Part shown: positions 26,483 to 36,096 of the stretch, piece by piece | Position numbering within the stretch: the first letter of the stretch is position 1 | Layout: each line of letters starts with the position of its first letter | From: Natrinema gelatinilyticum | GTDB taxonomy: Archaea > Halobacteriota > Halobacteria > Halobacteriales > Natrialbaceae | Direction of reading: 5' to 3' | Assembly (NCBI RefSeq): GCF_024266705.1 | Contig: NZ_CP100757.1 | Coordinates: 1,302,001-1,366,000, forward strand | Length of the DNA: 64,000 nt | The notes under the pieces: generated by a model | Told to the model about the DNA's origin: nothing | The model's database searches: none | The model's input: the letters and a program-made list of their open reading frames with translations, nothing else | Program-made: the position numbers and the translations under genes

Positions 26483-27690
26483 TCATCGCGACTCGTCGGG
26501 GAGGGCGTGTGCGAGCAGTTCGGCCGGCGTCGGCGGCTTCTCGCGGTCGAGGTGGATGCCGGCGAGCGAACTGTCAGCCGGCACTGGCTCGATCCATCCG
26601 TCGGCAAACTGAGTTCAACAGGGCGTCCCGAGAGCTGCGATGACCCTTGCGTCACTGTCCTTGATCTGCTCGAAGTGGATGTCGCCGATGGCGCTGCTCA
26701 GCGAGTAGTGCTCGGCCTCTTAGCAAAACGTCCCCGCCATCCCGCGACAGCCCGAATCGATCGGATTGACCCGTAGCCGGCCCGCCGGAGGACGCCGATG
26801 TGGTGGTCCTTCTTCTCCGCATTCTGGTGGCAGTGGACGTGGTACGCCACCGATTCGGCCAGCGGCGACCAGTTGAGGCCTCGTCGAGTCGGAACTGACC
26901 AAGGTACTCACAGACGCCGTAGGTGTTCGCGGCAACCTCCTTGACGGACGTTCCGGAGAGCAGGTTGAGCCCGTCCGACTGGAACATGACGGCGTCAGAC
27001 GGCTCGACGAGGACGACATCCCAGCCGCCCCAAACGCACGGCGCCAGTTCGGCCACATTCACGGACATCGTCTCTCGAGCCCGGTCCACGAACCTCTTCG
27101 ACAGGGCCGGCCGCTGTCGGTCCACTCGGCTACATCAAGGCGGACGCCGGTGGCCTCGAGGACGCTCACCGTGGCCTTCCCGACCTTGGGGTGGCTGTAG
27201 TTGGTGTAGGTGTCGGCGAAGAGGACTGCCTTCCGTTCGGCTTCCGCTTTGGGAACCCGAGATCCGCGCACGTCGAACCATTCTTGAACGTCTCCCGGCG
27301 GAACATGGGGAGGGACTGCTCGTACGCGATGCCGACCGTCTTCTCGGCGATCGCCACCATGTCCTCGCAGTCATCGTCGACTTTCGTGTTCACTAGCGGG
27401 CGGACGTGCAGGACGTCCAGTCCCGCGTGGGCGTAGAAGGTCCGCGTCGACGTTCCGGCCCTTCTCGACGAGTAGCGACTGGAAGCGCTCGACGAACTCG
27501 GGGAGGCAGTCGGGCGGTACCCCGCAGTCCTCGATAAACGAGATGTGTTTCTTGTCGGAGATTCGAGACAAGAGGACCAGGAGGCCGGCCTTCTGGAGCG
27601 TCCAGAACGTCTCGTGTTCGGCCGTTTCGTGGGCCTCGAGTCCGGTGAACGCAAGCGTTTCGTTGGCATTCGGTCGGTCCACGGGGGTTC
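26483..27690 (-). pseudogene. FAD-linked oxidase/Fe-S oxidoreductase (GlcD/GlpC-type fusion), broken and truncated
   Basis: On the minus strand the C-terminal two thirds of a large FAD-oxidase/Fe-S protein can be followed through several frames. First comes the FAD-oxidase C-terminal domain (F-I-E-D-C-G-V-P near 27530; F-Y-A-H-A-G-L-D-V-L-H-V-R-P near 27420). The Fe-S/CCG part follows (A-V-L-F-A-D-T-Y-T-N-Y near 27200; A-P-C-V-W-G-G-W-D near 27040; Y-H-V-H-C-H-Q near 26830). It ends L-L-A-H-A-L-P-D-E-S-R before the stop at 26483-26485. At least three frameshifts occur, and the FAD-binding N-terminus is gone. Intact relatives oxidise D-lactate or glycolate-like hydroxy acids. Confidence 0.75.
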
Positions 27691-27932
27691 GGCTCCCGTC
27701 TCGGACTCGGGGACGCGGTCGGCTGCCGGCGACGGTCCGCTGCCCCGTCGTCGCGCCCGGCGTCTTCGAGTCCCCTGTCGGGTCCCGCAGTCATGCCCCC
27801 CACGTCGGTCTCATTACAACTAAATGGTTTGGATGTCCGCGAACGGTGACCAGCCAGTTCGGTTCGCCTCGAGCGTGCCCGCCGTTCGCCGGCGCATTTA
27901 TGCCGATCCGCGAGAGGTCTTCGGAACGAACG

Positions 27933-28334
27933 ATGAGTTACACCCACACGTGGACCGTCCGCTTTTCCGACACGGATCCGTTCGGCATTGCTCACTACCC
28001 GCGCATGATCGACGCGATTCACGAGGCGTCGGACGCCTTCATGGAGCACGTCGGCTACCCGTACTGGGAGCTGACCGAGGAGCACGGGGTCGGATTGCCG
28101 CTGGTCTCAATGGACTTCGACTTTACCGGGCAGGTCCGCGGCGGCGACCGGGTCGAAATCGAACTGACCCCAGAGGTGGGCGACTCGAGCGTCCGCTTCG
28201 AGTACGTCGCGACCCACGACGGCGACGTCGTCTTCAGGGGGACGGAGTTCCGCGTCTGCGTCCCCGTCGACGGCGACGGCGGCATACCGGTCCCCGACGA
28301 CCTCAGGGCGGCCCTCAAGCGCACCGACGAGTGA
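27933..28334 (+). CDS. 4HBT-family acyl-CoA thioesterase
   Basis: A 133-residue hotdog-fold thioesterase. The catalytic segment F-S-D-T-D-P-F-G-I-A-H-Y-P near residues 10-22 has the D-x-x-G-x-x-H-Y/F pattern of 4-hydroxybenzoyl-CoA thioesterases. Full length is normal, with ATG at 27933 and no signal peptide. It hydrolyses an acyl- or aroyl-CoA to the free acid. It lies at the left edge of the aromatic gene island. In the CoA route from 4-hydroxybenzoate to gentisate, a thioesterase of this type releases gentisate from gentisyl-CoA. That specific role is inferred from context. Confidence 0.9.
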   Translation: MSYTHTWTVRFSDTDPFGIAHYPRMIDAIHEASDAFMEHVGYPYWELTEEHGVGLPLVSMDFDFTGQVRGGDRVEIELTPEVGDSSVRFEYVATHDGDVVFRGTEFRVCVPVDGDGGIPVPDDLRAALKRTDE

Positions 28335-28404
28335 CTGACGCTGGCGGAGGTGCCGGTCGCCCGCGGCGTCGGCGGCGACGGCACCCGAGCGGAACTATTC
28401 GAGC

Positions 28405-29151
28405 TCAGTCGCCCGCGGCGACGCCGGCATCCTCTCCTGCACTCTTTCCGAGGTAGGCCTCGATGACGCGCTGGTCGTTCTGGATCTCCTCGGGCGTTCC
28501 GCGGGCGATGAGTTGCCCGTTCTCGAGGACGAACACGCGCTCGCTCACGGACATCAGCGCCCGCATCACGTGATCGATGAGGAAGATCGTCTTACCGCTC
28601 TCTTTGATGTCGCCGATGAGGTCGACGATCGCCTCCGTCTCGTCGGTATCTAGCCCCCCTGCGACCTCGTCAAACAGCATCATGTCGGGATCGGTCGCGA
28701 GGACGCGTGCGATCTCGAGCCGTTTGAGCGCACCGACACTCAGTTCGTCGGGCTTCGTGTGCGCCAGGTGATCGAGGTCAACGAACTCGAGGGACTCGTA
28801 CGCTTTCTCCTGCGGATGGTCGACCTCGCGGCCGCCGAACTCGGCGCCGACGGTCGCGTTCTCGAGGAGGGTCATGTGTTCGAACGGCTTGACGATCTGG
28901 TGGGTCTTGACGAGCCCGCGGTGACAGATCTCGTGCGGGCTCATTCCCGTGATCTCGTCACCGTTAAGGAAGACGTGACCCTCGGTCGGTTCATGGACGC
29001 CGGTGATGAGGCGAAACAGGGTGGACTTCCCTGCCCCGTTCGGGCCGATGAGTCCGACTGTCTCGCCGCGCTCGATCGAAAACGAGACGTCATCCACGGC
29101 GAGGACTCCCCCGAAACTCTTCGTCAGGTTCTTTCCTTCGAGTAGCGCCAT
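28405..29151 (-). CDS. livG: branched-chain-type ABC transporter ATP-binding protein (LivG type)
   Basis: A 248-residue ATPase. Walker A is G-P-N-G-A-G-K-S-T near residues 36-44. The signature region reads L-S-V-G-A-L-K-R-L-E-I-A-R, the LivG form of the ABC signature. Walker B is M-M-L-F-D-E-V-A-G-G-L, with the D-loop after it and the switch histidine in L-I-D-H-V-M. The gene is on the minus strand, opposite to the binding-protein and permease genes that begin 210 bases away. Together with 29361-32552 and 32677-33381 it completes one importer. The substrate is probably an aromatic acid or amide rather than an amino acid, judging by the neighbours. Confidence 0.92.
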   Translation of the reverse strand: MALLEGKNLTKSFGGVLAVDDVSFSIERGETVGLIGPNGAGKSTLFRLITGVHEPTEGHVFLNGDEITGMSPHEICHRGLVKTHQIVKPFEHMTLLENATVGAEFGGREVDHPQEKAYESLEFVDLDHLAHTKPDELSVGALKRLEIARVLATDPDMMLFDEVAGGLDTDETEAIVDLIGDIKESGKTIFLIDHVMRALMSVSERVFVLENGQLIARGTPEEIQNDQRVIEAYLGKSAGEDAGVAAGD

Positions 29152-29324
29152 TGCGCGCGGTGTTGACTACCCACCCGCATAAACCTACCCCATCGCGCGT
29201 CTGCCAACGGAGCGCGAATCGAGAGCACGAAGTATCGTACCGCGAACTCGGTTTGATTGACCCCGGTCGACGAGCTCTGTGAGAGGGGGACCCCACATAC
29301 GATAGCCAATAATAAACCATATCA

Positions 29325-29331
29325 TTTAATA
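29325..29331 (+). promoter_or_regulatory. TATA-like box of the livK-type gene
   Basis: TTTAATA lies 30-36 bases before ATG 29361 in an A/T-rich stretch shared with the divergent ATPase gene. It fits a leaderless or short-leader transcript. Confidence 0.45.
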
Positions 29332-29360
29332 GGACGGTCTCTCATCTGACAAAGCAAGCC

Positions 29361-30599
29361 ATGGTGAACTTTACCACCAAGCGGACTAGGCGTTCGTATT
29401 TAAAATCGACCGGGGCGATCGCCGGAACAGCGGCGTTGGCCGGCTGCACGTTACTGGAAAGCAGCGAGAGCAGCGCTGCCATCACCATCGCGACGACGAT
29501 TCCGGAGGAGGGTGCGTTCTCGTCGATGGCCGAAGAGATGAAACAGGGGTACGAACTCGGTGTCGCCCACATCGAGGAGACATTCGACCAAGAGGTGGAA
29601 CTCCTGACCGAGAACGACGAAAGCGATCCGAGCGTCGTCATCGAGAACCTCCGGCAGATGGCAGGAGACGCCGACGTGATATGGGGGAGCTTCTCGAGCG
29701 AACTCGTAACCGCGGGAAGCAGCGTCGCAGAGAGCGAGGGGATCCCGTTCGTCGCCGCCTACTTTGCACAGGAGGCACCGCACCGAAATGAGAACTACGA
29801 GTGGACCTACGCAGCGTTCCCGAAGTCGAGGGACGTTGCGCGGTCGACACAGGGTCTCCTAGAGACCATCCCCGAGAACGAGCGACCGACCAACGTCGGT
29901 ATCTGGGAGCCGAACTCCGACTGGGGCGAAGAACAGTCGGACTCCTGGGAGGAGACACTCGGTGACGCGGGGTACGACATCGTCCTAAGGGAGCAGTACG
30001 AGTACGGCGCGAGCGACTTCTCGACGATGATCTCCCAGTCGGACAACGCGGACGTCGAGATCCTCCTCTCGGTCCCGACTCCCCCGGACGGAATTACGAT
30101 GATCGAGCAGATGGAGGAAGGCGGCTTCTCGCCGGACCTCGTCAAGTTCGTCCGCGCCGCAGACCCGCAGGACTGGTGGAACGCGCTCGGTGAAAGCGGC
30201 GAATACGTGTGCATGTGTCCGGGCTGGGTACCCGGAATGACGGGCAACGGGAACGAGGGGATGTGGGAGGCGTACGTCGACGAGTACGGACTTGAGGAGG
30301 GCGAGTTCATCCGCACCGCGGTCGGCGGCGGCTACAACGTCGCGCAAGTGACCGGCCAGGCGATCGACGCTGCCGGCTCAGCCGACCCGTCGGAGGTGCA
30401 GAACGCACTCCAGTCGGAGACCTTCGAGACGGTCATCGGCACGTTCAGCTTCGAAGACAACGGCCTGCCGACCGAAGGAGAACTAACGGCCCCGACCGGG
30501 CAGTGGCTGGACGGCAACCAGTACACCGCCTTCCCGGAGACTGACAACGAACGAGCTTCCGACCTCGAGTACCCGTTTCCGGACTGGAGCGAGCGATAA
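29361..30599 (+). CDS. livK: branched-chain-type ABC transporter substrate-binding lipoprotein (LivK type)
   Basis: A 412-residue periplasmic-binding protein of the LivK/amide-urea type. The N-terminus shows a Tat signal with R-R-S-Y-L-K near residues 11-16 and a lipobox L-A-G-C with the cysteine at 30, typical of haloarchaeal lipoproteins. The mature part has two Rossmann-like lobes (I-A-T-T-I-P-E-E-G-A-F-S at the start of lobe one; D-V-I-W-G-S-F-S-S-E with the ligand-contact serines). It would capture the solute outside the cell. Start of a livK-livH-livM run. Confidence 0.93.
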   Translation: MVNFTTKRTRRSYLKSTGAIAGTAALAGCTLLESSESSAAITIATTIPEEGAFSSMAEEMKQGYELGVAHIEETFDQEVELLTENDESDPSVVIENLRQMAGDADVIWGSFSSELVTAGSSVAESEGIPFVAAYFAQEAPHRNENYEWTYAAFPKSRDVARSTQGLLETIPENERPTNVGIWEPNSDWGEEQSDSWEETLGDAGYDIVLREQYEYGASDFSTMISQSDNADVEILLSVPTPPDGITMIEQMEEGGFSPDLVKFVRAADPQDWWNALGESGEYVCMCPGWVPGMTGNGNEGMWEAYVDEYGLEEGEFIRTAVGGGYNVAQVTGQAIDAAGSADPSEVQNALQSETFETVIGTFSFEDNGLPTEGELTAPTGQWLDGNQYTAFPETDNERASDLEYPFPDWSER

Positions 30600-30636
30600 C
30601 GCTCAGTTCCCGACCCACTTTCACCACCTCCTACAC

Positions 30637-31518
30637 ATGGTTTCACCAGAACTCGCGTTCGAATCGCTGCTAAACGGACTCCTCATCGGAGGGATCTACG
30701 CCGTCGCCGCGCTCGGCCTCTCGCTCGTGTTCGGCATTATGGACGTCGTCAACCTCGCCCACGGCCACATGCTCATGGTCGGCGCGTACGTCGCGATCCT
30801 GTTGTTCGCCGCCACTGGGATCACACCGCTTGTGGGCATGCTCCTCGCGGCCGGACTGCTGTTCGCGTTCGGGGTGTTCCTCCAGCGCGTCTTGCTGGAG
30901 CGCGTGGTCGACAAGGGGATGGAACAGCCGATCATCGTCCTCTTCGGACTCGCCCTCGTCCTTGAGAGCGTCGGACGGATCGTCCTCGGCAGCGAACCCC
31001 AGCGAGCCAGCATTGGCATCTCCGGCTCGAGCATCCCGGTGGGTCCCGCCACACTGTCGTTCTCGCGGGTCGTCACGTTCGTCGTCTCGGTCACCCTGAT
31101 CGTCGGAATCTGGGCGTTCCTCAGGTACACAAAGACGGGACTCGCGATCCGAGCGACTGCGCAGAACGTTGACGCGGCTCAGTACATGGGTATCGACACT
31201 AAGAAGATCTACATCGTCACGCTCGGGCTTGGGACGGCGCTGGCGGGCGCGGCCGGCGCGCTGCTGTCCATCCTCTTCCCATTTACGCCGTACGCGGGCT
31301 GGTCGTACCTGCTGAAGGCGTTCGCTGTGGTCGTTCTCGGCGGCGTGGGGAGCGTCATCGGGACGCTCGTCGGCGGGTTGCTACTCGGGGTCTCGGAGAA
31401 CGTCGGGGCGCTCGTCATCGGTGGTGGCTACCGGGATCTGATCAGCTTCAGCATCTTCCTCATTGTCCTCTTGCTACGACCCCAGGGACTGTTCGGCACC
31501 TCGGGAGGTGAGAAGTGA
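30637..31518 (+). CDS. livH: branched-chain-type ABC transporter permease (LivH type)
   Basis: A 293-residue permease with about eight hydrophobic helices. The LivH signature Y-A-V-A-A-L-G-L-S-L-V-F-G-I-M-D-V-V-N-L-A-H-G occurs near residues 20-42, and G-G-V-G-S-V-I-G-T-L-V-G-G near the C-terminus is the ATPase-contact region. It lies 37 bases after livK, and its TGA overlaps the next ATG by one base, so the genes are cotranscribed. Confidence 0.94.
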   Translation: MVSPELAFESLLNGLLIGGIYAVAALGLSLVFGIMDVVNLAHGHMLMVGAYVAILLFAATGITPLVGMLLAAGLLFAFGVFLQRVLLERVVDKGMEQPIIVLFGLALVLESVGRIVLGSEPQRASIGISGSSIPVGPATLSFSRVVTFVVSVTLIVGIWAFLRYTKTGLAIRATAQNVDAAQYMGIDTKKIYIVTLGLGTALAGAAGALLSILFPFTPYAGWSYLLKAFAVVVLGGVGSVIGTLVGGLLLGVSENVGALVIGGGYRDLISFSIFLIVLLLRPQGLFGTSGGEK

Positions 31519-32552
31519 TGGTTGGCTCCGAACGTGGGAGCTTCGTCCGGGCGATACTCGGCGACCGCCGCCGGGCGGTGATTGCGATTGTCGCCGTATT
31601 AGCGTTCGCGGCGATGCCGTTCATCACCGAGCGGTGGCTCACCCAGGTCTTCTTCAGCGTGCTCATCTTCGTGATTCTCGGCGTCTCGTGGGACATCATC
31701 GGCGGCTACGCCGGCCAGATCTCCCTCGGCCACGCGGCGTTCTTCGGCTTCGGCGCGTACGTCTCTGCCTGGCTGACGACGCCGACGCGAGCCGGCTTCC
31801 CCGAGTCGATCCAGTCGCCAGTCGTCGTCGCCCTCCTCGGCGGCGCGCTCGCCGCGGGCCTCCTCGCGCTCGTCATCGGCCCGGTCATCTTCCGCCTGAC
31901 CGGTCACTACTTCGCCATCGGGACGCTCGCGCTCGCCGCGATCATCGAGCTGATCTTATCAAACGAACGAAGCATCTCCGGGGGTTCGAGTGGCTACTTC
32001 GTTGACTCAAACTACGAGTACCAGCTGCTATTCCTCCTCACCCTGGCTGTGACGGTCGTGACGGTGGTCGTCTCCTACTACGTCGTCACGAGTCGGTGGG
32101 GACTGGCGATGCGAGCGATCCATGACGACGAGACAGCGGCCAGCAGTCTTGGGATCGATCCCCTCAAGTACAAGCTGATCGCGTTCGGCATCGCATCGGG
32201 CATGGCCGGGATGGCTGGCGGACTCTACGCCCAGTACACAGGGTACCTCAATCCCGCGGACGTGCTCGGCCTCCACTGGATGGTCGAAGCACTCGTAGTC
32301 GTCGTCCTCGGCGGTATGGGGACGATCACCGGACCGATTCTGGGGGCTGGACTGTTCGTCGGACTGGACTGGATACTCAGCGAGGTGGCCAGCGGCTACG
32401 CGACGGCGATCGAGGGCCTGCTGATCATCCTCTTCATGATCTACATGCCGAAGGGGCTCTACGGCATCATCACCGATCGCGTCGCCGAAACGTCGGAGGG
32501 TGAACCCCCGAGCGGGAGCGTTCCCGCCCCCGACGAATCGGCGACCGACTGA
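31518..32552 (+). CDS. livM: branched-chain-type ABC transporter permease (LivM type)
   Basis: A 344-residue permease with eight to ten helices. The LivM core L-G-V-S-W-D-I-I-G-G-Y-A-G-Q-I-S-L-G-H-A-A-F-F is intact near residues 54-76, and G-G-M-G-T-I-T-G-P-I-L-G near 262-273 is the coupling region. I use ATG 31518, which shares its A with the livH stop; a GTG one codon earlier is an alternative. The last 25 residues are a polar acidic tail. Confidence 0.94.
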   Translation: MVGSERGSFVRAILGDRRRAVIAIVAVLAFAAMPFITERWLTQVFFSVLIFVILGVSWDIIGGYAGQISLGHAAFFGFGAYVSAWLTTPTRAGFPESIQSPVVVALLGGALAAGLLALVIGPVIFRLTGHYFAIGTLALAAIIELILSNERSISGGSSGYFVDSNYEYQLLFLLTLAVTVVTVVVSYYVVTSRWGLAMRAIHDDETAASSLGIDPLKYKLIAFGIASGMAGMAGGLYAQYTGYLNPADVLGLHWMVEALVVVVLGGMGTITGPILGAGLFVGLDWILSEVASGYATAIEGLLIILFMIYMPKGLYGIITDRVAETSEGEPPSGSVPAPDESATD

Positions 32553-32676
32553 GGAACGTCCTCTTCGAACCCTCCGACCGTTCTCTGTTCCGTCCGATAC
32601 GTCGCTCAAGGCGCCGATCCAACGACCGGTACGAAGTACGCGAAAAGGAGGTCGGTGCGCCGTCGACTTCGACCGA

Positions 32677-33381
32677 TCAGCCGCCGAGGTACGTTGCCGT
32701 GAGCTCGTCGTTCGATGCGAGTTCGTCGCTGTCGCCCGCCATCGAGATCCGGCCCGACTCGAGGACGTAGCCTCTGTCGGCGATCCGAAGCGCGTTGTTG
32801 ACGTCCTGTTCGACGATGAGGACCGTCGTTCCTCGGTTCGTGATCTCCTCGATCGCTTCGAAGACATCGTCGACGAGCACTGGCGCGAGGCCGAGACTCG
32901 CTTCGTCGAGCAAAATGAGATCAGGATCGCTCATCAGCCCCCGACCGATGGCGAGCATCTGTTGCTCGCCGCCCGAGAGGGTCCCCGCCCGCTGGTCCTT
33001 GCGCTCCGCGAGTCTGGGGAAGAGGTCGTACACGAACGGGAAGCGCTCGTCCTCCCCCTCGGGGTTCGTGTACGCGCCCAGTCGCAGGTTCTCCTCGACG
33101 GTGCTCGCCGTGAAAATCTCGCGACCCTCGGGGACATTGACGATTCCCTTCGGGACGACCTCGTCCTGATTGAAGTCGCCAATCGACTCTCCCTGGTAGC
33201 GAACCTCTCCCGATCGGGGCGAGAGCGGCCCGCAGATCGTCTTGAGGATCGTCGTCTTCCCCGCGCCGTTGGCGCCGAGCAGCGCGACCGTTTCGCCCTC
33301 CGCCACCTCGAAACTCACGTCCCAGATCACCTGAACGTTGCCATACGCAACGTTAATGGAGTCTACTTCGAGTAGTGTCAT
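32677..33381 (-). CDS. livF: branched-chain-type ABC transporter ATP-binding protein (LivF type)
   Basis: A 234-residue ATPase of the LivF type. Walker A G-A-N-G-A-G-K-T-T lies near residues 37-45, the signature L-S-G-G-E-Q-Q-M-L-A-I-G-R near 136-148 and Walker B L-I-L-L-D-E-A-S-L-G-L-A near 156-167. ATG 33381 is chosen because the family N-terminus starts there; a much longer frame from 33690 overlaps the divergent hydroxylase gene. It is convergent with livM and divergent from the FAD hydroxylase gene, an unusual placement for a liv system. Confidence 0.93.
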   Translation of the reverse strand: MTLLEVDSINVAYGNVQVIWDVSFEVAEGETVALLGANGAGKTTILKTICGPLSPRSGEVRYQGESIGDFNQDEVVPKGIVNVPEGREIFTASTVEENLRLGAYTNPEGEDERFPFVYDLFPRLAERKDQRAGTLSGGEQQMLAIGRGLMSDPDLILLDEASLGLAPVLVDDVFEAIEEITNRGTTVLIVEQDVNNALRIADRGYVLESGRISMAGDSDELASNDELTATYLGG

Positions 33382-33509
33382 TGTATGTCGTGAGTCTCTC
33401 AGTACAGGAATAAAAAGCTGCCTCCGTGACTGCGACGGAAGGCGCGCACGACACTTCACCGACTGGCGGATCACAACTACTATGAGAACGTACTGCATTG
33501 TCACATCGC

Positions 33510-34745
33510 ATGAGCGGTGATACGACGGGGGCATCAGTACTGATAGCTGGTGCCGGACCGGTCGGCATGACGGCAGCACTAGCACTGAACGCGCGGGGCG
33601 TCGACACGACGATCCTCGAGGCCGAACCCAAAGACCGGGATCGGTCAGGAAGCCGCGCCATCTACATCCATGGCTCGACGCTCCGGACACTCGAGCGGAT
33701 CCATCCGGGACTCGGCACCGACCTCGTCGATGAGGGGCTGATCTGGCCGACCCGGAGAACCCTGTTCCGGGGCAAGGAGGTGTTCAACCGGACGTATGAC
33801 TCACCCGGCGGCTTAGGAGACATCCCCCACTTTACGAGCGTTCCCCAGGTCGTGACCGAGCAATACATGCTCGCGGCGCTGGACGAGGCCGGGATCGAGA
33901 TCCACTGGGAGTCTGAGGTCAAGGGCGTCGATTCGTCCCCCGACGGGGTGCGCGTCGAGACCGCGGACGGCCGAGAGTGGGCGTGTGAGTACCTGATCGG
34001 CGCCGACGGTGGCGGCTCGACCGTCCGCAAGGAGATCGGCGCCAACTTCGAGGGCGACCAGTCCGCGAACCACTTCATCATCGCCGACGTCGAGGACGAG
34101 GAAATCGATGACAATCACCACGACCTCGAGCGAATGTTCCACTACGACGCGCCGGAGGCCGGAGGCCGGAACGTGCTGCTCGTTCCGTTCACCGGCGGCT
34201 GGCGCCTCGACATCCAGTGTTACGAGGACGACGATCCGGAGGAACTTAGCAGCGATGAGCGGATGCGGGAGTTCGTCCGCGACATCATGGGCGAGGAGTA
34301 CGAGAACGACGTGAAGTGGGTGTCGACCTACCGGTTCCTCCAGGTGAAAGCCGACTCATTCGTCGACGAGCACCGCCGCGTGTTGCTCGCCGGCGAGGCG
34401 GCTCACTTGCTGGCCCCCTTTGGCGCCCGAGGAATGAACTCCGGCGTGGCCGACGCGGACGAGGCAGCCTCGGCCATCGCGGTCGCTATCGACGCGAAGA
34501 CCGAGGCGGTCGCCCGCGACGAGGTTGAACTGTTCGCTGCTCGGCGTGAGATTGCCGCTGAGTACAACATTGGCGCCGCGGGCGAAGCCCTCGAGTACCT
34601 TCAGGGCGACGATCCCGTGACCGTGCTACGAAAGGAGGTCGCCGCCGAGATAGCCGACTCCTTCGAGACCGCGGGTGAGTGGCTCGACGACGCGCCGTAC
34701 GGTCCCCACGGCACCCCGCCGATCGTCTCGACTGGCAACTACTGA
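33510..34745 (+). CDS. FAD-dependent aromatic hydroxylase (PHBH/TfdB fold)
   Basis: A 411-residue flavin monooxygenase. The FAD dinucleotide motif V-L-I-A-G-A-G-P-V-G-M lies near residues 9-19. The second motif Y-L-I-G-A-D-G-G-G-S-T-V-R is near 161-173. The third is V-L-L-A-G-E-A-A-H-L-L-A-P-F-G-A-R-G-M-N near 294-313, where G-E replaces the common G-D. The enzyme would add a hydroxyl to an aromatic ring with NAD(P)H and oxygen. Nearby ligase, thioesterase and gentisate dioxygenase genes point to 4-hydroxybenzoyl-CoA 1-hydroxylase, but salicylate or 3-hydroxybenzoate hydroxylase is possible. ATG 33510 follows a weaker TTG at 33498. Confidence 0.9.
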   Translation: MSGDTTGASVLIAGAGPVGMTAALALNARGVDTTILEAEPKDRDRSGSRAIYIHGSTLRTLERIHPGLGTDLVDEGLIWPTRRTLFRGKEVFNRTYDSPGGLGDIPHFTSVPQVVTEQYMLAALDEAGIEIHWESEVKGVDSSPDGVRVETADGREWACEYLIGADGGGSTVRKEIGANFEGDQSANHFIIADVEDEEIDDNHHDLERMFHYDAPEAGGRNVLLVPFTGGWRLDIQCYEDDDPEELSSDERMREFVRDIMGEEYENDVKWVSTYRFLQVKADSFVDEHRRVLLAGEAAHLLAPFGARGMNSGVADADEAASAIAVAIDAKTEAVARDEVELFAARREIAAEYNIGAAGEALEYLQGDDPVTVLRKEVAAEIADSFETAGEWLDDAPYGPHGTPPIVSTGNY

Positions 34746-34939
34746 GGCCAAACGACGACGAACGATCGATCCAAATTCCCGATCGCGTTCACATTTTGAC
34801 GGACTCGATTCCGAGGACGAGGAGGGGACGTTTCACTCGAGAGTCGACGTCAAGCGCCGCGCTCGAAACCCGGCGTGAGCGAGACGCGCGTCGAGAATAG
34901 TCGCTGGGACCGGTCTAGACCGATCGGCCGAAACGGGCG

Positions 34940-35263
34940 TCAGTACAGGTCCAGTTTTTTCGCGACCCAGTGATCTCGTGCGGCAAAAACGAACTCCTCC
35001 TCGTCGGTGAAATCGGTCGTCTCAGTGACGAACTCGTCCCACTCGCCGTGGGTGATCTTCTTGAGGTCGGCGGCCGAATCGGCGTCGCTCGGGCTGGCCG
35101 CGACCATCTCGTCGAACGACTCGAACTCGGTGTGATCCTGGATGAACTCCGTGTTGAAGACCTCGGTGATCGGGATCGATTCGTCGACGTCAAAGACGTC
35201 CTCCGCGTCCGGGAGCACCTCACGCTGCGCTGCGATCGCTTCGAGGTCCGTTTCGAGTGCCAT
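34940..35263 (-). CDS. conserved haloarchaeal hypothetical protein
   Basis: A 107-residue, very acidic protein that reads like a genuine haloarchaeal coding sequence, ending D-H-W-V-A-K-K-L-D-L-Y. No catalytic or metal-binding motif is visible. I chose ATG 35263 because an A/T-rich TATA-like segment (ATTTAC) lies about 25 bases before it; the frame stays open to 35380. It lies between the hydroxylase and aldehyde dehydrogenase genes on the opposite strand. No function can be assigned. Confidence 0.65.
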   Translation of the reverse strand: MALETDLEAIAAQREVLPDAEDVFDVDESIPITEVFNTEFIQDHTEFESFDEMVAASPSDADSAADLKKITHGEWDEFVTETTDFTDEEEFVFAARDHWVAKKLDLY

Positions 35264-35650
35264 GGTCCCACTCGTCGTCGATACCATGTAAATCCACCTC
35301 ATCCGCGGACGCAGACCGGGTCCGTCGACGGCGGTCGAGGCGAACGCGTTCGGGACCACGTTCTCGGGGCCGGCGGGCATAGCGTCGAAACGGAATGACG
35401 ACGACGGCCTGCGGCGCGTTGGACAGTTCGGTGTGCGAGGAGACTGACCTGTGTCTGGCCCGGTGTCCGTGGTTCGTCGACGTCACGGGGAGCCGTGTTG
35501 ATCCAACTGTACCGTCCAGAGGCACACGAGGAACTGCTCAAGATGTACGACGCGGTGGAGAACGGTGACGATAGGGCTGCCGCCGCTCGAGCGCGCGGAG
35601 CGCGAGGCCTAGCTTGAGCGATCGCGGAGATATCGGTCGAAGCGGACTCG
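35264..35650. other. intergenic stretch with possible short coding remnant
   Basis: The promoter of the 107-residue protein lies at the left end. Around 35500-35600 a plus-strand frame reads like a short helical fragment (E-A-H-E-E-L-L-K-M-Y-D-A-V-E) and then stops. It may be scar sequence linked to the following UspA pseudogene. No intact gene. Confidence 0.35.
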
Positions 35651-35971
35651 ATGTTTGTCCGGGCATTGCACGTATTCACCGACAATCTGGCGGGTAACTT
35701 GGTTTACGAACTGGGGTCGGCGAAGTTCGTCGAGGAACGGCTGGCCGAGCACGGCCTCGAGTATCAGCTGGACGAACGCAGCCGCGACCCGACGAAAGAG
35801 ATTCCGCGACACGCGGCCGAATAGGACTGCGATCTCATCTGCCTTGCCGGCCGGAAGCGGCTGCCGGCCGGAAAGGCCCTATTCGGGAGCGTCACCCAAA
35901 GCGCGATCCTCTCGGTCGATCGCCCTGTCTTCGTCTGTGGAGACGGTACCGACGGAGCGAGCGACGCCTGA
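35651..35971 (+). pseudogene. universal stress protein (UspA), C-terminal fragment with in-frame stop
   Basis: About 106 codons match the second half of a UspA domain. Near the end, D-L-I-C-L-A-G-R-K-R is the usual (I/V)-V-x-G-x-R-G region, and F-G-S-V-T-Q-S-A-I-L-S-V-D-R-P-V-F-V is the C-terminal ATP-binding segment G-S-V-x-x-x-v. A TAG at 35822-35824 interrupts the frame between A-A-E and D-C-D. The N-terminal part with the first strand is missing. A separate UspA N-terminal fragment lies at 48779-48971. Confidence 0.75.
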
Positions 35972-36096
35972 CGGGGAGCCTAGCCTCGGTCGGACTATCG
36001 GTTCGGGGTGGACCGCCGAGTTGGGTCGAAGCGACAGGTGGTGACCCACGTGTTACCACATGTCTTTGTAGGAGGAGGTAAAACGTTCGTTCGAAT

